Shown piece after piece: positions 17,075-26,211 of a DNA stretch of 64,000 nucleotides. Position 1 is the first letter of the stretch; each line of letters begins with the position of its first letter. Under the pieces are notes generated by a model. That model was not told the DNA's origin. It saw only the letters and a list, made by a program, of their open reading frames with translations, and ran no database searches. The stretch covers positions 19,305 to 83,304 of the forward strand of contig NZ_JAENHM010000021.1 in NCBI RefSeq assembly GCF_016595245.1, written 5' to 3'. The position numbers were made by a program, and so were the translations under genes. Origin of the DNA: Azospirillum endophyticum. Its GTDB lineage: Bacteria; Pseudomonadota; Alphaproteobacteria; Azospirillales; Azospirillaceae.

Positions 17075-17323
17075 TTAGAACAGCGAAGCGCAGCCGTCCG
17101 GCTTCACGACACGCATGGCCGACGGCGGGTTGGCCGCAAGCTTCGATGCCGGACGGATCGGCCGCCGCACCAATTCGCCCCCGCAGTTCGGGCAGCGCCG
17201 TTCCGGCAATCGGGTCCGGCAGTCCGCGCAGAAGGTGCATTCGAAGGAACAGATATAGGCGTCCGGCGCCTCGGGCGGCAGGTCGCGGTCGCAGCATTCG
17301 CAGTTCGGGCGCAGGTCCAGCAT
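17075..17323 (-). CDS. DUF1272 zinc-ribbon protein
   Basis: An 82-residue Cys-rich protein: CECC at residues 8-11, CSFECTFCADC around residues 25-35 and CPNC at 44-47, matching DUF1272, a small family with a RING-like or zinc-ribbon fold and unknown role. The ATG at 17323 sets the normal family start; a much longer frame in the same register lacks support. The C-terminus after residue 55 is basic and variable. Confidence 0.85.
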   Translation of the reverse strand: MLDLRPNCECCDRDLPPEAPDAYICSFECTFCADCRTRLPERRCPNCGGELVRRPIRPASKLAANPPSAMRVVKPDGCASLF

Positions 17324-17645
17324 GGCGTGGTCTCCGGTCGGGGATGCGCCATGGAGGATAGCCGGGATCGTCTCGGGCGGTGAGTGGCACGAATGCCGAT
17401 GGACGTGAAGATTTTGCCAAAAGCGACGCCGCCTTACCCGGGCTCCGGAGCTGCATCGCTTCCGCTCGGCGGCGGATGGAGCCACCCGACATGCCGTCGT
17501 CTCCGCGACCGGCACACAGGCGAAAACGGCCTCCGGAGCTGTGAGAAACGCACCGGCGCCGGACCGGCGGTCTTGGAATGGTCCGTCCGTTTGGGGTAGT
17601 GTCCGCCCGCACCCCACGGACCAACAACGAGCAGACGCAAGACCG
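17324..17645. other. divergent intergenic region
   Basis: 322 nt between the DUF1272 gene and the IalB-like gene, which point away from each other. It must hold both promoters. The sequence CTCCGGAGCTG occurs twice (near 17443 and 17531). No gene or strong hairpin is seen. Confidence 0.5.
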
Positions 17646-18227
17646 ATGTTGCTTCCCAACGCCGTCCGCCGAATTGCCGGGGCCGCCTTTGCCGGTTCTG
17701 TCCTCTCCACCTTCCTCGCCGCCGGCCTTGTCGCCGCGGGCCTGACCGCCGCAGGATTGACCGCGGCTCCGGCCGCCGCCGCCGACCCGCGCCATCTCGG
17801 CACCTTCAAGGACTGGAACGCCTTCCTGTTCGAGGAGAAGGGGCAGAAGGTGTGCTACATCTCCAGCCAGCCCAAGAAGACGGAGCCGAAGGCGAAGCGC
17901 GGCGACATCTACACGCTGGTCACCCACCGTCCGGCGGAGAAGGCGCTGGACGTCGTCAGCGTCATCGTCGGCTATCCGTTCAAGAAGGGCAGCGACGCCG
18001 AGGTCAGCATCGACGGCAAGGACTTCAAGCTGTTCACCGATGGCGAGACCGCCTGGGCCCGCGATGCCGACGGCGACCGCGCCGTGACGACGGCGCTGCG
18101 CAACGGCAAGCAGATGGTGGTGAAGGGCGTGTCCGGTCGCGGCACCAAGACGACCGACACCTACAGCCTGGCCGGCGTCGGCCAAGCCTATGAGGCCATC
18201 AACGAGGCCTGCGGCGTGAAGCGCTGA
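17646..18227 (+). CDS. IalB-like periplasmic protein (invasion-associated locus B family)
   Basis: A 193-residue exported protein. A signal peptide covers about residues 1-45, with an AAGLTAAGLTAAPAAAAD cleavage region. The mature part begins with FKDWNAFLFEEKGQKVCYI and contains one central Cys and a C-terminal Cys in EACGVKR that could pair. This is the pattern of the IalB family, named from Bartonella but common in free-living alphaproteobacteria, with a beta-rich fold and unknown biochemical role. The ATG at 17646 is the first that gives a sensible signal peptide. Confidence 0.8.
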   Translation: MLLPNAVRRIAGAAFAGSVLSTFLAAGLVAAGLTAAGLTAAPAAAADPRHLGTFKDWNAFLFEEKGQKVCYISSQPKKTEPKAKRGDIYTLVTHRPAEKALDVVSVIVGYPFKKGSDAEVSIDGKDFKLFTDGETAWARDADGDRAVTTALRNGKQMVVKGVSGRGTKTTDTYSLAGVGQAYEAINEACGVKR

Positions 18228-18241
18228 TCGTCACAGCGCTT

Positions 18242-18269
18242 CACTTGGTCTTTTTTCACTTGGTCTTTT
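18242..18269 (+). repeat. 15 bp-spaced direct repeat upstream of rlmN
   Basis: CACTTGGTCTTTT occurs at 18242-18254 and 18257-18269. The second copy runs into the candidate -35 element of rlmN. Confidence 0.6.
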
Positions 18270-18296
18270 GACTCCGAACGCTCATGGCCCTATGTA
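18268..18296 (+). promoter_or_regulatory. candidate sigma-70 promoter of rlmN
   Basis: TTGACT (18268-18273), 17 nt spacer, then TATGTA (18291-18296) or TGTAAT two bases on. The -35 is good and the -10 only fair. A start of transcription near 18303 would leave almost no leader before the ATG at 18305. Confidence 0.45.
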
Positions 18297-18311
18297 ATGG
18301 GGCCATGAGCG
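18279..18311. promoter_or_regulatory. perfect inverted repeat covering the rlmN start codon
   Basis: CGCTCATGGCCC (18279-18290) and GGGCCATGAGCG (18300-18311) are exact 12 bp complements around a 9 nt AT-rich loop. The right arm contains the ATG of rlmN. It could be an operator over the -10 region or, if transcribed from further upstream, a hairpin that hides the start. Confidence 0.6.
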
Positions 18312-19474
18312 CCTCCAATCATGCCTCCGCCTTCGTTCTGCCGGCGACCGATGCCGACGGACGCAAGAACCTTGTCGGCCTGTCCCGCGAAGAGCTGGAA
18401 GCCGAGATGCTGTCCGTCGGCCTGGAAAAGTTCCGGGCGCGCCAGCTCTGGCACTGGATCTATCACCGCGGTTCCACCGATTTCTCCGAGATGACCACGC
18501 TGGCCAAGCCGGTGCGGGAAAAGCTGGCCGACGCCTACATCGTGGCGCGGCCGACGGTGGTGACGGACCTGAAGTCGGCGGACGGCACCCGCAAGTGGCT
18601 GCTGCGCATGCCCGACGGCCAGGAGGTGGAGAGCGTCCACATCCCCGAGGAGGATCGCGGCACGCTCTGTGTCTCCTCGCAGGTCGGCTGCACGCTGACC
18701 TGCCGTTTCTGCCACACCGGCACGCAGCGCCTGGTGCGCAACCTGGATGCGTCGGAGATCGTGGCGCAGGTGATGCTGGCGCGCGACATGCTGGGCGAAT
18801 GGCCGGCGCCGCCCGACGGGCGCATGCTGTCCAACATCGTCATGATGGGCATGGGCGAACCGCTGTTCAATTACGACAACGTCGCCAAGGCGCTGAAGAT
18901 CGTGATGGACGGCGACGGCATCTCGATCTCCAAGCGGCGCATCACCCTGTCGACCTCCGGCGTCGTGCCGATGATGGAGCGCTGCGGCGAGGAGCTGAAC
19001 GTGAACCTCGCGGTCAGCCTGCACGCGGTGACCGACGAGCTGCGCGACATCATCATGCCCATCAACCGCAAATACCCGCTGCGCGACCTGGTGGAGGCCT
19101 GCCGCACTTATCCGGGCCTGTCCAACGCGCGGCGCATCACCTTCGAATATGTGATGCTGAAGGGCGTGAACGACACGCCGGCCGATGCGCGGGCGCTGGT
19201 GAAGCTGCTGGAAGGCATCCCGGCCAAGATCAACCTGATCCCCTTCAACGAATGGCCGGGCGCTCCCTATGAACGGTCGACCGCTCGGGCGATCCAGGTC
19301 TTCGGCGACATCGTCAACAACGCCGGCTATGCCAGCCCGGTCCGCACCCCGCGCGGCGAGGACATCATGGCCGCCTGCGGCCAGCTGAAGAGCGCCAGCC
19401 TGCGCCTGACCGCCGCCGAGCGCGCCGCCATCGCCAACGTGATCGCAGAGAAGGACGCGGCGCTGGCGTCCTGA
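18305..19474 (+). CDS. rlmN: 23S rRNA (A2503-C2)/tRNA(A37-C2)-methyltransferase RlmN
   Basis: A 389-residue radical-SAM enzyme that methylates C2 of A2503 in 23S rRNA and A37 in some tRNAs. The [4Fe-4S] motif CxxxCxxC is CTLTCRFC, preceded by [10 protein letters not shown]; the MGMGEPL glycine-rich SAM loop and the catalytic C-terminal Cys in ACGQL are also present. The ATG at 18305 (MSASNHAS) matches the family start better than the ATG at 18284, which lies in the other arm of the start-codon hairpin. Confidence 0.95.
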   Translation: MSASNHASAFVLPATDADGRKNLVGLSREELEAEMLSVGLEKFRARQLWHWIYHRGSTDFSEMTTLAKPVREKLADAYIVARPTVVTDLKSADGTRKWLLRMPDGQEVESVHIPEEDRGTLCVSSQVGCTLTCRFCHTGTQRLVRNLDASEIVAQVMLARDMLGEWPAPPDGRMLSNIVMMGMGEPLFNYDNVAKALKIVMDGDGISISKRRITLSTSGVVPMMERCGEELNVNLAVSLHAVTDELRDIIMPINRKYPLRDLVEACRTYPGLSNARRITFEYVMLKGVNDTPADARALVKLLEGIPAKINLIPFNEWPGAPYERSTARAIQVFGDIVNNAGYASPVRTPRGEDIMAACGQLKSASLRLTAAERAAIANVIAEKDAALAS

Positions 19475-19511
19475 CGGCGGCTTGCGGGACGCCGGGAAAG
19501 GGCGCTTGACC

Positions 19512-20399
19512 ATGGTTAGGGACGGCGAGGCAGGGGGGATCGGACAAGATATCCGGGCACCGGTGCCTTGCCGGCTGTGCGGGGCCGACAGCACCCCGAC
19601 GTTCGAATTGCGTCTGATGGGACGTCATCGGGCGGGCTTCTTCCAATGCACCGGCTGCGGATCGATGCAGACGGAACGGCCCTACTGGCTGGCCGAGGCG
19701 TATGCCGACCCCCGTCCGCTGACCGATGTAGGGATCGTCACCCGCAGCCTGGATCTGTCGATGCGGGTGGACCTGATCCTGTCGATGCTCGGTATCGGCG
19801 CTGACGCTCTCTGCCTCGACTGGGCCGGCGGCAACGGACTCTACGCCAGGATGATGCGGGACCGCGGCTGGAACGTCTTTCTGCATGAGCCCTACACGCC
19901 GAATTTCTACGTACCTTTCCATTCCGCCGAACTGGCCGGGCTGGAGCGGGCGGACGTCGTCACCGCCTTCGAGGTGCTGGAACATCTTCCCGATCCGGCG
20001 CGCGATACCGAGGCATTGTTCGCCTTCGATCCGGACATCCTGATCGTCACGACCGAACTCTACGCCGGGCAGGACCGGGGCTGGTATTATTTCGGCGAGG
20101 ACAACGGCCAGCATGTGTTCTTCTACAGCCGCAAGGCGCTGGAACTGATCGCCCGCCGTCATGGGCGCGGCCTGATAACCGCCGGATCGATGCATTTCCT
20201 GCTGCGCGCCAAGCCGCGGCGCTGTGCCTATGGCATGGCCGAGGTCCGCGCGCTGGCCGATCTGCTTGGGGATCCGGATCGCTTTCATGCCAGAGCGATG
20301 GAGCGGATGTCGGACCATATGCGCCATCCCTTCCGCCACGCCCTGCGCGATCATCAGGAGATCCTCGGCAGGCTTCAGGCGGGGGAGAAACCAGCCTGA
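19512..20399 (+). CDS. zinc-ribbon class I methyltransferase
   Basis: A 295-residue protein. The N-terminus has a zinc ribbon (CRLCG about residues 19-23 and CTGCGSMQTERPYW about 45-58), followed by a Rossmann-like methyltransferase core: LCLDWAGGNGLYARMM as SAM motif I and VVTAFEVLEHLPDP as motif II. This pairing is common in methyltransferases of polysaccharide and sugar-nucleotide pathways, but no such genes are adjacent, so the substrate is unknown. The ATG at 19512 is chosen over a TTG at 19482. The gene follows rlmN by 37 nt and is probably co-transcribed. Confidence 0.8.
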   Translation: MVRDGEAGGIGQDIRAPVPCRLCGADSTPTFELRLMGRHRAGFFQCTGCGSMQTERPYWLAEAYADPRPLTDVGIVTRSLDLSMRVDLILSMLGIGADALCLDWAGGNGLYARMMRDRGWNVFLHEPYTPNFYVPFHSAELAGLERADVVTAFEVLEHLPDPARDTEALFAFDPDILIVTTELYAGQDRGWYYFGEDNGQHVFFYSRKALELIARRHGRGLITAGSMHFLLRAKPRRCAYGMAEVRALADLLGDPDRFHARAMERMSDHMRHPFRHALRDHQEILGRLQAGEKPA

Positions 20400-20486
20400 C
20401 CGGCGCCACGACCGGATTGCACCATGCCCGCCGCCTATGACAGGGTGTCAGCGCTTCCGCCAACCAGACCCGGTTCCAGCATCGGC

Positions 20487-20750
20487 ATGCCCGCCCCCAT
20501 CGAGGACATTATCGCCAAGGCGATCAAGGACGCCGACAAGTCCTTCTTCAACGAGGATTATGCCAAACAGGCGAAGGCTGTGACCGCCGCGCTGAAGAAG
20601 GCGGGGTACGAGGTGGCGCCGCTGAAGCCGCCGCCCGGGCTGGTCGAATGGGCCAAGGACAACATTCCGTTCGGCCGTCTTCGTCCGACGGAACTGATTA
20701 CGCAGATGTACTCGATGATGGTGGAGAACGTGCGCCGTTTCGACAAGTAG
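20487..20750 (+). CDS. conserved hypothetical protein
   Basis: An 87-residue acidic/basic helical protein with no signal peptide or membrane segment: IEDIIAKAIKDADKSFFNED then AKAVTAALKKAGYEVAPLKP. I believe similar small proteins occur in other Rhodospirillales, but I cannot name a family. An ATG at 20424 would add 21 residues of low complexity; the internal ATG at 20487 fits the conserved-looking part better. Function unknown. Confidence 0.6.
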   Translation: MPAPIEDIIAKAIKDADKSFFNEDYAKQAKAVTAALKKAGYEVAPLKPPPGLVEWAKDNIPFGRLRPTELITQMYSMMVENVRRFDK

Positions 20751-20886
20751 CGGTGGGCCAAGCGCGACGGTCCCCGACTAGCCGCATCCGCTGGTAATAC
20801 CACAGAACCGGAAGGCCGTTTCTTTTCAGCGACTTCCCGCGCTGCGCCAAAATCGTCACACCAGCACTTTCGGCCACCCCCCGCCG

Positions 20887-20915
20887 TTGACTCGGCTGCT
20901 GCGGGAGCGTAATTC
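20887..20915 (+). promoter_or_regulatory. candidate promoter of sdhCDAB
   Basis: TTGACT (20887-20892), 17 nt spacer, TAATTC (20910-20915), about 110 nt before the sdhC start. Good -35, weak -10. This 276 nt gap otherwise holds no gene. Confidence 0.35.
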
Positions 20916-21026
20916 ATTGCGCCAACCAATAGGACGGGACAGCCGTCCCAAAAGGGCACGCACCACCCAGCCGCCGCGGCAATCGTCATGTTGCGCCGCG
21001 TCCGGCCGCGAACAGAGGACGACGCA

Positions 21027-21416
21027 ATGGCAAACGGCAGCGGTCGGCCGCTCTCCCCGCACCTTCAAGTCTATAAACTCCCGTTGACCGCAGTCATGTC
21101 CATCACGCACCGCATCACGGGCGTCGGGCTGGCTGTGGGCACGCTCCTGCTGGTCTGGTGGCTGGTCGCCGCCGCCGCCGGTCCGGAGGCGTTCGCGCGC
21201 GCACAGGGCTTCATCGGCTCCTTCTTCGGCCTGCTGCTGATGTTCGGCTGGTCGGCGGCGCTGTACTACCACCTGTGCAACGGCATCCGCCATCTGGTCT
21301 GGGACGCCGGCAAGGCGATCGAACTGCCCGATGCCGAACGCAACAACAAGGTCGTCCTCGGCGCGACGGCGGTGCTGACCGTGCTGACCTGGATCGTCGG
21401 CTTGGCCGTGTGGTGA
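21027..21416 (+). CDS. sdhC: succinate dehydrogenase cytochrome b556 subunit
   Basis: A 129-residue membrane anchor of complex II with three helices. PLSPHLQVYKLPLTAVMSI and the following THRITGV motif are the family signature at the quinone site; the haem ligand His lies in YYHLCNGIRHLVWD. It anchors SdhAB to the inner membrane and passes electrons to ubiquinone. The ATG at 21027 has AGAGGA just upstream; 13 codons further left are not family-like. First gene of sdhCDAB. Confidence 0.95.
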   Translation: MANGSGRPLSPHLQVYKLPLTAVMSITHRITGVGLAVGTLLLVWWLVAAAAGPEAFARAQGFIGSFFGLLLMFGWSAALYYHLCNGIRHLVWDAGKAIELPDAERNNKVVLGATAVLTVLTWIVGLAVW

Positions 21417-21427
21417 GGAGATAAGAC

Positions 21428-21823
21428 ATGGCGTCCAATAGCAAGACCCTCCGTTCGCCGCTGCAGGTCGCGCGCGGTCTGGGTTCCGCCAAGCATGGCA
21501 CCGAACACTGGTGGTCGCAGCGCCTGACGTCGATCGCCCTGGTCCCCCTGACCGTCTGGTTCGTCTTCGGCGTCATCGGCCATCTGGGTGCCGGGCATGC
21601 CGAATTCATCGCCTGGATGAGGTCGCCCTTCTCGGCCGTCATGATGGTCCTCACCGCCGTGGTCACCTTCCACCATGCCCAGTCCGGGCTTCAGGTGGTC
21701 ATCGAGGACTACGTGCATGCCGAATGGCAGAAGATGGCGCTGATCATCGGCGTCAAGTTCCTGTCCTTCGCCCTGGCGGCGGCCTGCGTGCTGGCCGTCG
21801 TGAAGATCTTCATCGGAGCCTGA
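21428..21823 (+). CDS. sdhD: succinate dehydrogenase hydrophobic membrane anchor
   Basis: A 131-residue three-helix anchor subunit of complex II. The opening [20 protein letters not shown] and the next [11 protein letters not shown] are typical of alphaproteobacterial SdhD; the haem-side His lies in [16 protein letters not shown]. It begins 11 nt after sdhC behind a GGAG-type ribosome site, and sdhA begins 5 nt after it. Confidence 0.95.
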   Translation: MASNSKTLRSPLQVARGLGSAKHGTEHWWSQRLTSIALVPLTVWFVFGVIGHLGAGHAEFIAWMRSPFSAVMMVLTAVVTFHHAQSGLQVVIEDYVHAEWQKMALIIGVKFLSFALAAACVLAVVKIFIGA

Positions 21824-21828
21824 CGACC

Positions 21829-23613
21829 ATGGCGACCGCCTACAACATCATCGACCACACCTATGACGTCGTCGTCGTCGGCGCCGGCGGCGCCGGTCTG
21901 CGCGCCACCTTCGGCATGGCCGAAAAGGGCCTGAAGACCGCCTGCATCACCAAGGTGTTCCCCACCCGCTCGCACACCGTGGCGGCGCAGGGCGGCATCT
22001 CGGCCGCGCTCGGCAACATGGGCGAGGACGACTGGCGCTACCACATGTACGACACCGTCAAGGGGTCGGACTGGCTGGGCGACCAGGACGCCATCGAGTA
22101 CATGTGCCGCGAGGCCATCCCGGCGATCATCGAACTGGAGCATTACGGCGTCCCGTTCTCGCGCACGCCGGAAGGCAAGATCTACCAGCGCGCCTTCGGC
22201 GGCATGACCGCGCAGTACGGCAAGACCCAGGCCTACCGCACCTGCGCCGCCGCCGACCGCACCGGCCACGCCATCCTGCACACCCTCTATCAGCAGTCGC
22301 TGAAGCACGAGGCGGAGTTCTTCGTCGAGTACTTCGCGCTCGACCTCATCATGGAGGACGGCGTCTGCAAGGGCGTGCTGGCCTGGAACCTGGACGACGG
22401 CACGCTGCACCGCTTCCGCGGCCAGATGGTGGTGCTGGCGACCGGTGGCTACGGCCGCGCCTATTTCTCGGCGACCTCGGCCCACACCTGCACCGGTGAC
22501 GGCGGCGGCATGATCCTGCGCGCCGGCCTGCCGCTGCAGGACATGGAGTTCGTGCAGTTCCACCCGACCGGCATCTACGGCTCCGGCTGCCTCATCACCG
22601 AAGGCGTGCGCGGCGAGGGCGGCTACCTGACCAATTCCAACGGCGAGCGCTTCATGGAGCGCTATGCCCCGTCGGCCAAGGATCTGGCGTCGCGCGACGT
22701 CGTGTCCCGCTCGATGACCATCGAGATCCGCGAAGGCCGCGGCGTCGGTGAGCACAAGGACCACATCCACCTGCACCTGGAGCATCTGCCGCCGGAGATC
22801 ATCCACCAGCGCCTGCCCGGCATCGCCGAGACGGCCAAGATCTTCGCCGGCGTGGACGTGACCAAGGAGCCGATCCCGGTCCTGCCGACCGTCCACTACA
22901 ACATGGGCGGCATCCCGACCAACGTCCATTGCGAGGTTCTGTCGCCGACGGCCTCGAATCCGGACCAGGTGGTGCCGGGCCTGATGGCGATCGGCGAGGC
23001 GGCCTGCGTGTCGGTGCACGGTGCCAACCGCCTGGGCTCCAACTCGCTGCTCGACCTCGTGGTGTTCGGCCGCGCGGCCGCCATCCGCGCCGCCGAGATC
23101 GTCCAGCCGGGCAAGGCCCCCTCGGTCAAGCCGGGCAGCTGCGACAAGGCGCTGGAGCGGTTCGACCGCATCCGCAACGCCAAGGGCTCGGTCAAGTCGG
23201 CCGACCTGCGGCTGGAGATGCAGCGGACGATGCAGAACAACTGCGCCGTCTTCCGCACCGGCGAGGTCCTGGACGAGGGCGTGAAGAAGATCGACGCGGT
23301 CTATGCCAAGAAGGGCGAGATGGCGATCTCCGACCGCTCGCTGGTCTGGAATTCCGACCTCGTCGAGGCGCTGGAACTGGACAACCTGCTGGGCCAGGCG
23401 GTCGCCACCCTGCATTCCGCGCAGAACCGTCCGGAAAGCCGCGGCGCGCATGCGCGTGAGGACTATCCGAACCGCGACGACGAAGGCTGGATGAAGCACA
23501 CCGTCATCTGGGTCGCGGACAATGGCGAGACGAAGATCGATTACCGCCCGGTCCACATGTACACCCTGACCGACGAGGTCGAGGTCTTCCCGCCCAAGGC
23601 CCGTGTGTACTAA
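21829..23613 (+). CDS. sdhA: succinate dehydrogenase flavoprotein subunit
   Basis: A 594-residue FAD subunit that oxidises succinate to fumarate. Seen: the dinucleotide site [13 protein letters not shown], the covalent flavin His in [11 protein letters not shown], the substrate-binding [15 protein letters not shown] region, and the catalytic Arg in [17 protein letters not shown]. Length is standard. The ATG at 21829 lies 5 nt after the sdhD stop; the reading frame is open further left only as an overlap with sdhD. Acts at the inner face of the cytoplasmic membrane in the TCA cycle and respiratory chain. Confidence 0.98.
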   Translation: MATAYNIIDHTYDVVVVGAGGAGLRATFGMAEKGLKTACITKVFPTRSHTVAAQGGISAALGNMGEDDWRYHMYDTVKGSDWLGDQDAIEYMCREAIPAIIELEHYGVPFSRTPEGKIYQRAFGGMTAQYGKTQAYRTCAAADRTGHAILHTLYQQSLKHEAEFFVEYFALDLIMEDGVCKGVLAWNLDDGTLHRFRGQMVVLATGGYGRAYFSATSAHTCTGDGGGMILRAGLPLQDMEFVQFHPTGIYGSGCLITEGVRGEGGYLTNSNGERFMERYAPSAKDLASRDVVSRSMTIEIREGRGVGEHKDHIHLHLEHLPPEIIHQRLPGIAETAKIFAGVDVTKEPIPVLPTVHYNMGGIPTNVHCEVLSPTASNPDQVVPGLMAIGEAACVSVHGANRLGSNSLLDLVVFGRAAAIRAAEIVQPGKAPSVKPGSCDKALERFDRIRNAKGSVKSADLRLEMQRTMQNNCAVFRTGEVLDEGVKKIDAVYAKKGEMAISDRSLVWNSDLVEALELDNLLGQAVATLHSAQNRPESRGAHAREDYPNRDDEGWMKHTVIWVADNGETKIDYRPVHMYTLTDEVEVFPPKARVY

Positions 23614-23639
23614 GGCCCGCCGGATAAAGGAAATCAGCC

Positions 23640-24416
23640 ATGGTTGAATTCAACCTGCCAGCCAACTCCAAGGTCGGCGTCGGCAAGACCGTCAACGTCG
23701 CGAGCGGCGCCAAGCGGGCCAAGACCTTCAAGATCTACCGCTGGAACCCGGACGACGGCCAGAACCCGCGCGTCGACAGCTATGTCGTCGACCTCGACAA
23801 GTTCGGGCCGATGATCCTCGACGCGATCATCTACATCAAGAACCAGGTCGACAGCACGCTGACCTTCCGGCGCTCCTGCCGCGAGGGCATCTGCGGGTCG
23901 TGCGCGATGAACATCGACGGCACGAACACGCTGGCCTGCCTGAAGGCGATCGAGGACGTGCCGGGCGACGTCAAGATCTACCCGCTACCGCACATGCCGG
24001 TGGTCAAGGATCTCGTCCCCGACCTCAACCACGTCTACGCCCAGCTCGCCTCGATCAAGCCGTGGCTGCAGACCCAGTCGCCGGCCCCGAGCCGCGAGCG
24101 CCTGCAGTCGCCGGAGGACCGCGCCAAGCTGGACGGCCTCTACGAGTGCATCCTGTGCTTCTGCTGCTCGACCTCCTGCCCCAGCTACTGGTGGAACGGC
24201 GACCGCTATCTCGGCCCGTCGATCCTGCTCCAGGCCTATCGCTGGATCGCCGACAGCCGCGACGAGATGACGGGCGAGCGCCTCGACAACCTCGAGGATC
24301 CGTTCCGTCTCTACCGCTGCCACACCATCATGAACTGCACCAAGGCGTGCCCGAAGGGTCTGAACCCCGCCAAGGCCATTGCCGAGATCAAGAAGCTGAT
24401 GGTCGTGCGCCGCTGA
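23640..24416 (+). CDS. sdhB: succinate dehydrogenase iron-sulfur subunit
   Basis: A 258-residue subunit carrying three Fe-S clusters: the 2Fe-2S site in [15 protein letters not shown], the 4Fe-4S and 3Fe-4S sites in [16 protein letters not shown] and [15 protein letters not shown]. It links the flavin of SdhA to quinone at SdhCD. It starts 26 nt after sdhA and closes the operon, with a strong terminator 24 nt past its stop. Confidence 0.98.
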   Translation: MVEFNLPANSKVGVGKTVNVASGAKRAKTFKIYRWNPDDGQNPRVDSYVVDLDKFGPMILDAIIYIKNQVDSTLTFRRSCREGICGSCAMNIDGTNTLACLKAIEDVPGDVKIYPLPHMPVVKDLVPDLNHVYAQLASIKPWLQTQSPAPSRERLQSPEDRAKLDGLYECILCFCCSTSCPSYWWNGDRYLGPSILLQAYRWIADSRDEMTGERLDNLEDPFRLYRCHTIMNCTKACPKGLNPAKAIAEIKKLMVVRR

Positions 24417-24440
24417 TCGCGGATCGCGTTCGCGACAAGG

Positions 24441-24470
24441 AAAAGGCGCTCCCTCGGGAGCGCCTTTTCT
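24441..24470 (+). terminator. Rho-independent terminator of sdhCDAB
   Basis: AAGGCGCTCCC pairs with GGGAGCGCCTT around a two-base TC loop, flanked by AAAA on the left and TTTTCT on the right. A strong, nearly symmetric hairpin that could also act for leftward transcripts. Confidence 0.9.
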
Positions 24471-24480
24471 GTTTCCGGGC

Positions 24481-24610
24481 CTCATACGCGGTCAGAAAAA
24501 TTCTGACCGCTGCGTTCATACGCCACGCAGGCTTCGCGCCTGGCGGCGCGCGCCCGCAGTCGCGGGCGATACCGGGTTCGAAAAGTCAGAACTTTCCGAA
24601 TCCGGTATCA
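24481..24610. repeat. 130 bp interspersed structured repeat, copy 1
   Basis: Identical over 130 bp to 56455-56584. It contains several hairpins: GGTCAGAA-AAA-TTCTGACC, a GC-rich centre with CGCCCGC/GCGGGCG, and a terminal imperfect hairpin ATACCGG...CCGGTAT built round CGAAAAGT/ACTTTCCG. It begins CTCATAC and ends GTATCA. No transposase is encoded. It sits between the sdh terminator and the leftward Pro-rich gene, whose stop codon lies in its last three bases. Confidence 0.9.
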
Positions 24611-24805
24611 GGCGAAGTCCGGATCGGTCGGCCGCGATGGCGGCAGGTCGTTGCCGGGGACCGGACTGTCCGTGGTGCCGGGACCTCCGGGGTCGGGCAG
24701 ATCCGGGTTGTCGGTTCCCGGCAGACCGACGCCGGGGATATCCTCGTGCGGGCCGGGGAAGGGGTTGGGCGGGGTGGCGCTGAAGCCTGGATCGGTGATC
24801 GGCAT
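24608..24805 (-). CDS. small Pro/Asp-rich hypothetical protein
   Basis: A 65-residue acidic protein dominated by Pro, Gly and Asp (for example PDLPDPGGPGTTDSPVPG), almost certainly disordered. GGAGGAG lies 8 nt before the ATG at 24805, so translation is well supported. No known domain. The TGA stop is formed by the final three bases of the 130 bp repeat, so insertion of that repeat may have set the C-terminus. Function unknown. Confidence 0.65.
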   Translation of the reverse strand: MPITDPGFSATPPNPFPGPHEDIPGVGLPGTDNPDLPDPGGPGTTDSPVPGNDLPPSRPTDPDFA

Positions 24806-24910
24806 GAGGTGTGTCTCCTCCATTTGGATGGCCGCGGTCGTGCGCTTCCCCCTATCAACGGCCGAATCCGCAATCCGCTCCATCGCACGGGACGATTGCG
24901 CGCGGACCGG

Positions 24911-24938
24911 TTGACCGGCGGCGGCGAGGGGGTATGCT
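24911..24938 (+). promoter_or_regulatory. candidate promoter of the branched-chain aminotransferase gene
   Basis: TTGACC, 16 nt spacer, TATGCT; about 100 nt before the ATG at 25037. Both hexamers are close to the sigma-70 consensus. Confidence 0.5.
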
Positions 24939-25036
24939 CTTCGGGAGATCACCAACGACGACGAACCACGAATGGGCGGTGCCGGCCGGCGGCGCCCAGC
25001 GCAGGATCATATTTTCATACTAGGGAAGGACCAATC

Positions 25037-25885
25037 ATGGGCGGCATGGCAGGCCAGGCGTGGAGCTGGATCCAGGGCGAATGGGTGGAGGGCAACCCGC
25101 CGATCGTCGGACCGCTGTCCCACACGCTGTGGCTCTCTTCGACGGTCTTCGACGGTGCGCGCGCCTTCCAGGGCGTCGCCCCCGACCTGGACCTTCATTG
25201 CGCCCGCGCCATCCGCTCGGCCCAGGTGATGGGGCTGGAGCCGATGGTCACCGCCGGCGAGATCGAGGAGCTGTGCTGGGACGGGATCCGCCGCTTCCCC
25301 AAGGAGGCGGAGCTGTATATCCGCCCGATGTTCTATGCCGAGGACGGCTTCGTCGCCCCGGCGCCGGAGAGCACGCGCTTCGTCCTGTCGATCTACGAGG
25401 ATCCGCTGCCGCAGCCGACCGGCTTCGCCGCCTGCCTCTCCACCCGCCGCCGCCCGATCCCGAGCATGGCCCCGACCGAGGCCAAGGCCGCCTGTCTCTA
25501 CCCCAACGCCGGGCTGGCGCTGACCGAAGCGCGCAAGCGCGGCTTCCAGAACGCGATCATGCTCGACGCCATCGGCAATGTGGCGGAGTTCGCCACCTCC
25601 AACATCTTCATCGCCAAGGACGGCGTCGTGCGGACGCCGGTGCCGAACGGCTGCTTCCTGAACGGCATCACCCGCCAGCGCGTCATCGCCCTGCTGCGCG
25701 GCGACGGCGTCACGGTGGAGGAATGCACCCTGACCCCGCGGGACGTGCTGGAGGCGGACGAGGTCTTCTCGACCGGCAACCACGCCAAATGCGTGCCGGT
25801 GACCAAGGTCGAGGATCGCAGCTTCGCGGCGGGGCCGCTGTTCCAGCGGGCGCGGGCGCTTTACTGGGAATTTGCGTTCCGCTGA
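25037..25885 (+). CDS. ilvE: fold-type IV PLP aminotransferase, branched-chain amino acid type
   Basis: A 282-residue class IV aminotransferase resembling IlvE, which interconverts branched-chain amino acids and their 2-oxo acids. Family landmarks are STVFDGARAFQG, the Arg in LYIRPMFY, the PLP-lysine region PTEAKAACLYPNAG, the glutamate in GNVAEFATSNIF and the phosphate-binding STGNHAKCVPV. The ATG at 25037 follows GGGAAGGA. The 3' end overlaps a leftward hypothetical frame by 25 nt. A D-amino-acid or aminodeoxychorismate specificity cannot be excluded. Confidence 0.88.
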   Translation: MGGMAGQAWSWIQGEWVEGNPPIVGPLSHTLWLSSTVFDGARAFQGVAPDLDLHCARAIRSAQVMGLEPMVTAGEIEELCWDGIRRFPKEAELYIRPMFYAEDGFVAPAPESTRFVLSIYEDPLPQPTGFAACLSTRRRPIPSMAPTEAKAACLYPNAGLALTEARKRGFQNAIMLDAIGNVAEFATSNIFIAKDGVVRTPVPNGCFLNGITRQRVIALLRGDGVTVEECTLTPRDVLEADEVFSTGNHAKCVPVTKVEDRSFAAGPLFQRARALYWEFAFR

Positions 25886-26166
25886 TCGAGCAGCGCCACC
25901 GCCGCCCGGCGGTGATGGGCCAGCGTGGCGGCCAGCCGGGTCAGCCACGCGTCGGCCCGGCAGGTCGCGGCGGTCAGGCCGTCGCGGCGCCGGGATGCGG
26001 CGAGGCGCGCTTCGGCTGCGAGACTGGTGTGGAGATGGAGCGTCGCGGCACGCTTGAGGGCTATGGCGCGGCCGGGTCCGCCCAGCAGGGTGACGCGCAG
26101 CTCGGGCTTCGGCGCTGGGCCGTCATGGGTGCGGTAGAGGCTGTCCAGGCGGGCGATGCGGTCCAT
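25861..26166 (-). CDS. hypothetical protein convergent with ilvE
   Basis: A 101-residue basic, Ala/Arg-rich frame with no recognised domain, signal peptide or membrane segment. It overlaps the 3' end of the aminotransferase gene by 25 nt on the other strand. No clear ribosome-binding site precedes the ATG at 26166. It could be a member of the phage fragment to its right or a chance open frame. Confidence 0.4.
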   Translation of the reverse strand: MDRIARLDSLYRTHDGPAPKPELRVTLLGGPGRAIALKRAATLHLHTSLAAEARLAASRRRDGLTAATCRADAWLTRLAATLAHHRRAAVALLDQRNANSQ

Positions 26167-26211
26167 GGGATGGACGGTACCGCCTGCCTGGGTGAGTAGT
26201 AAAGGTAAATC

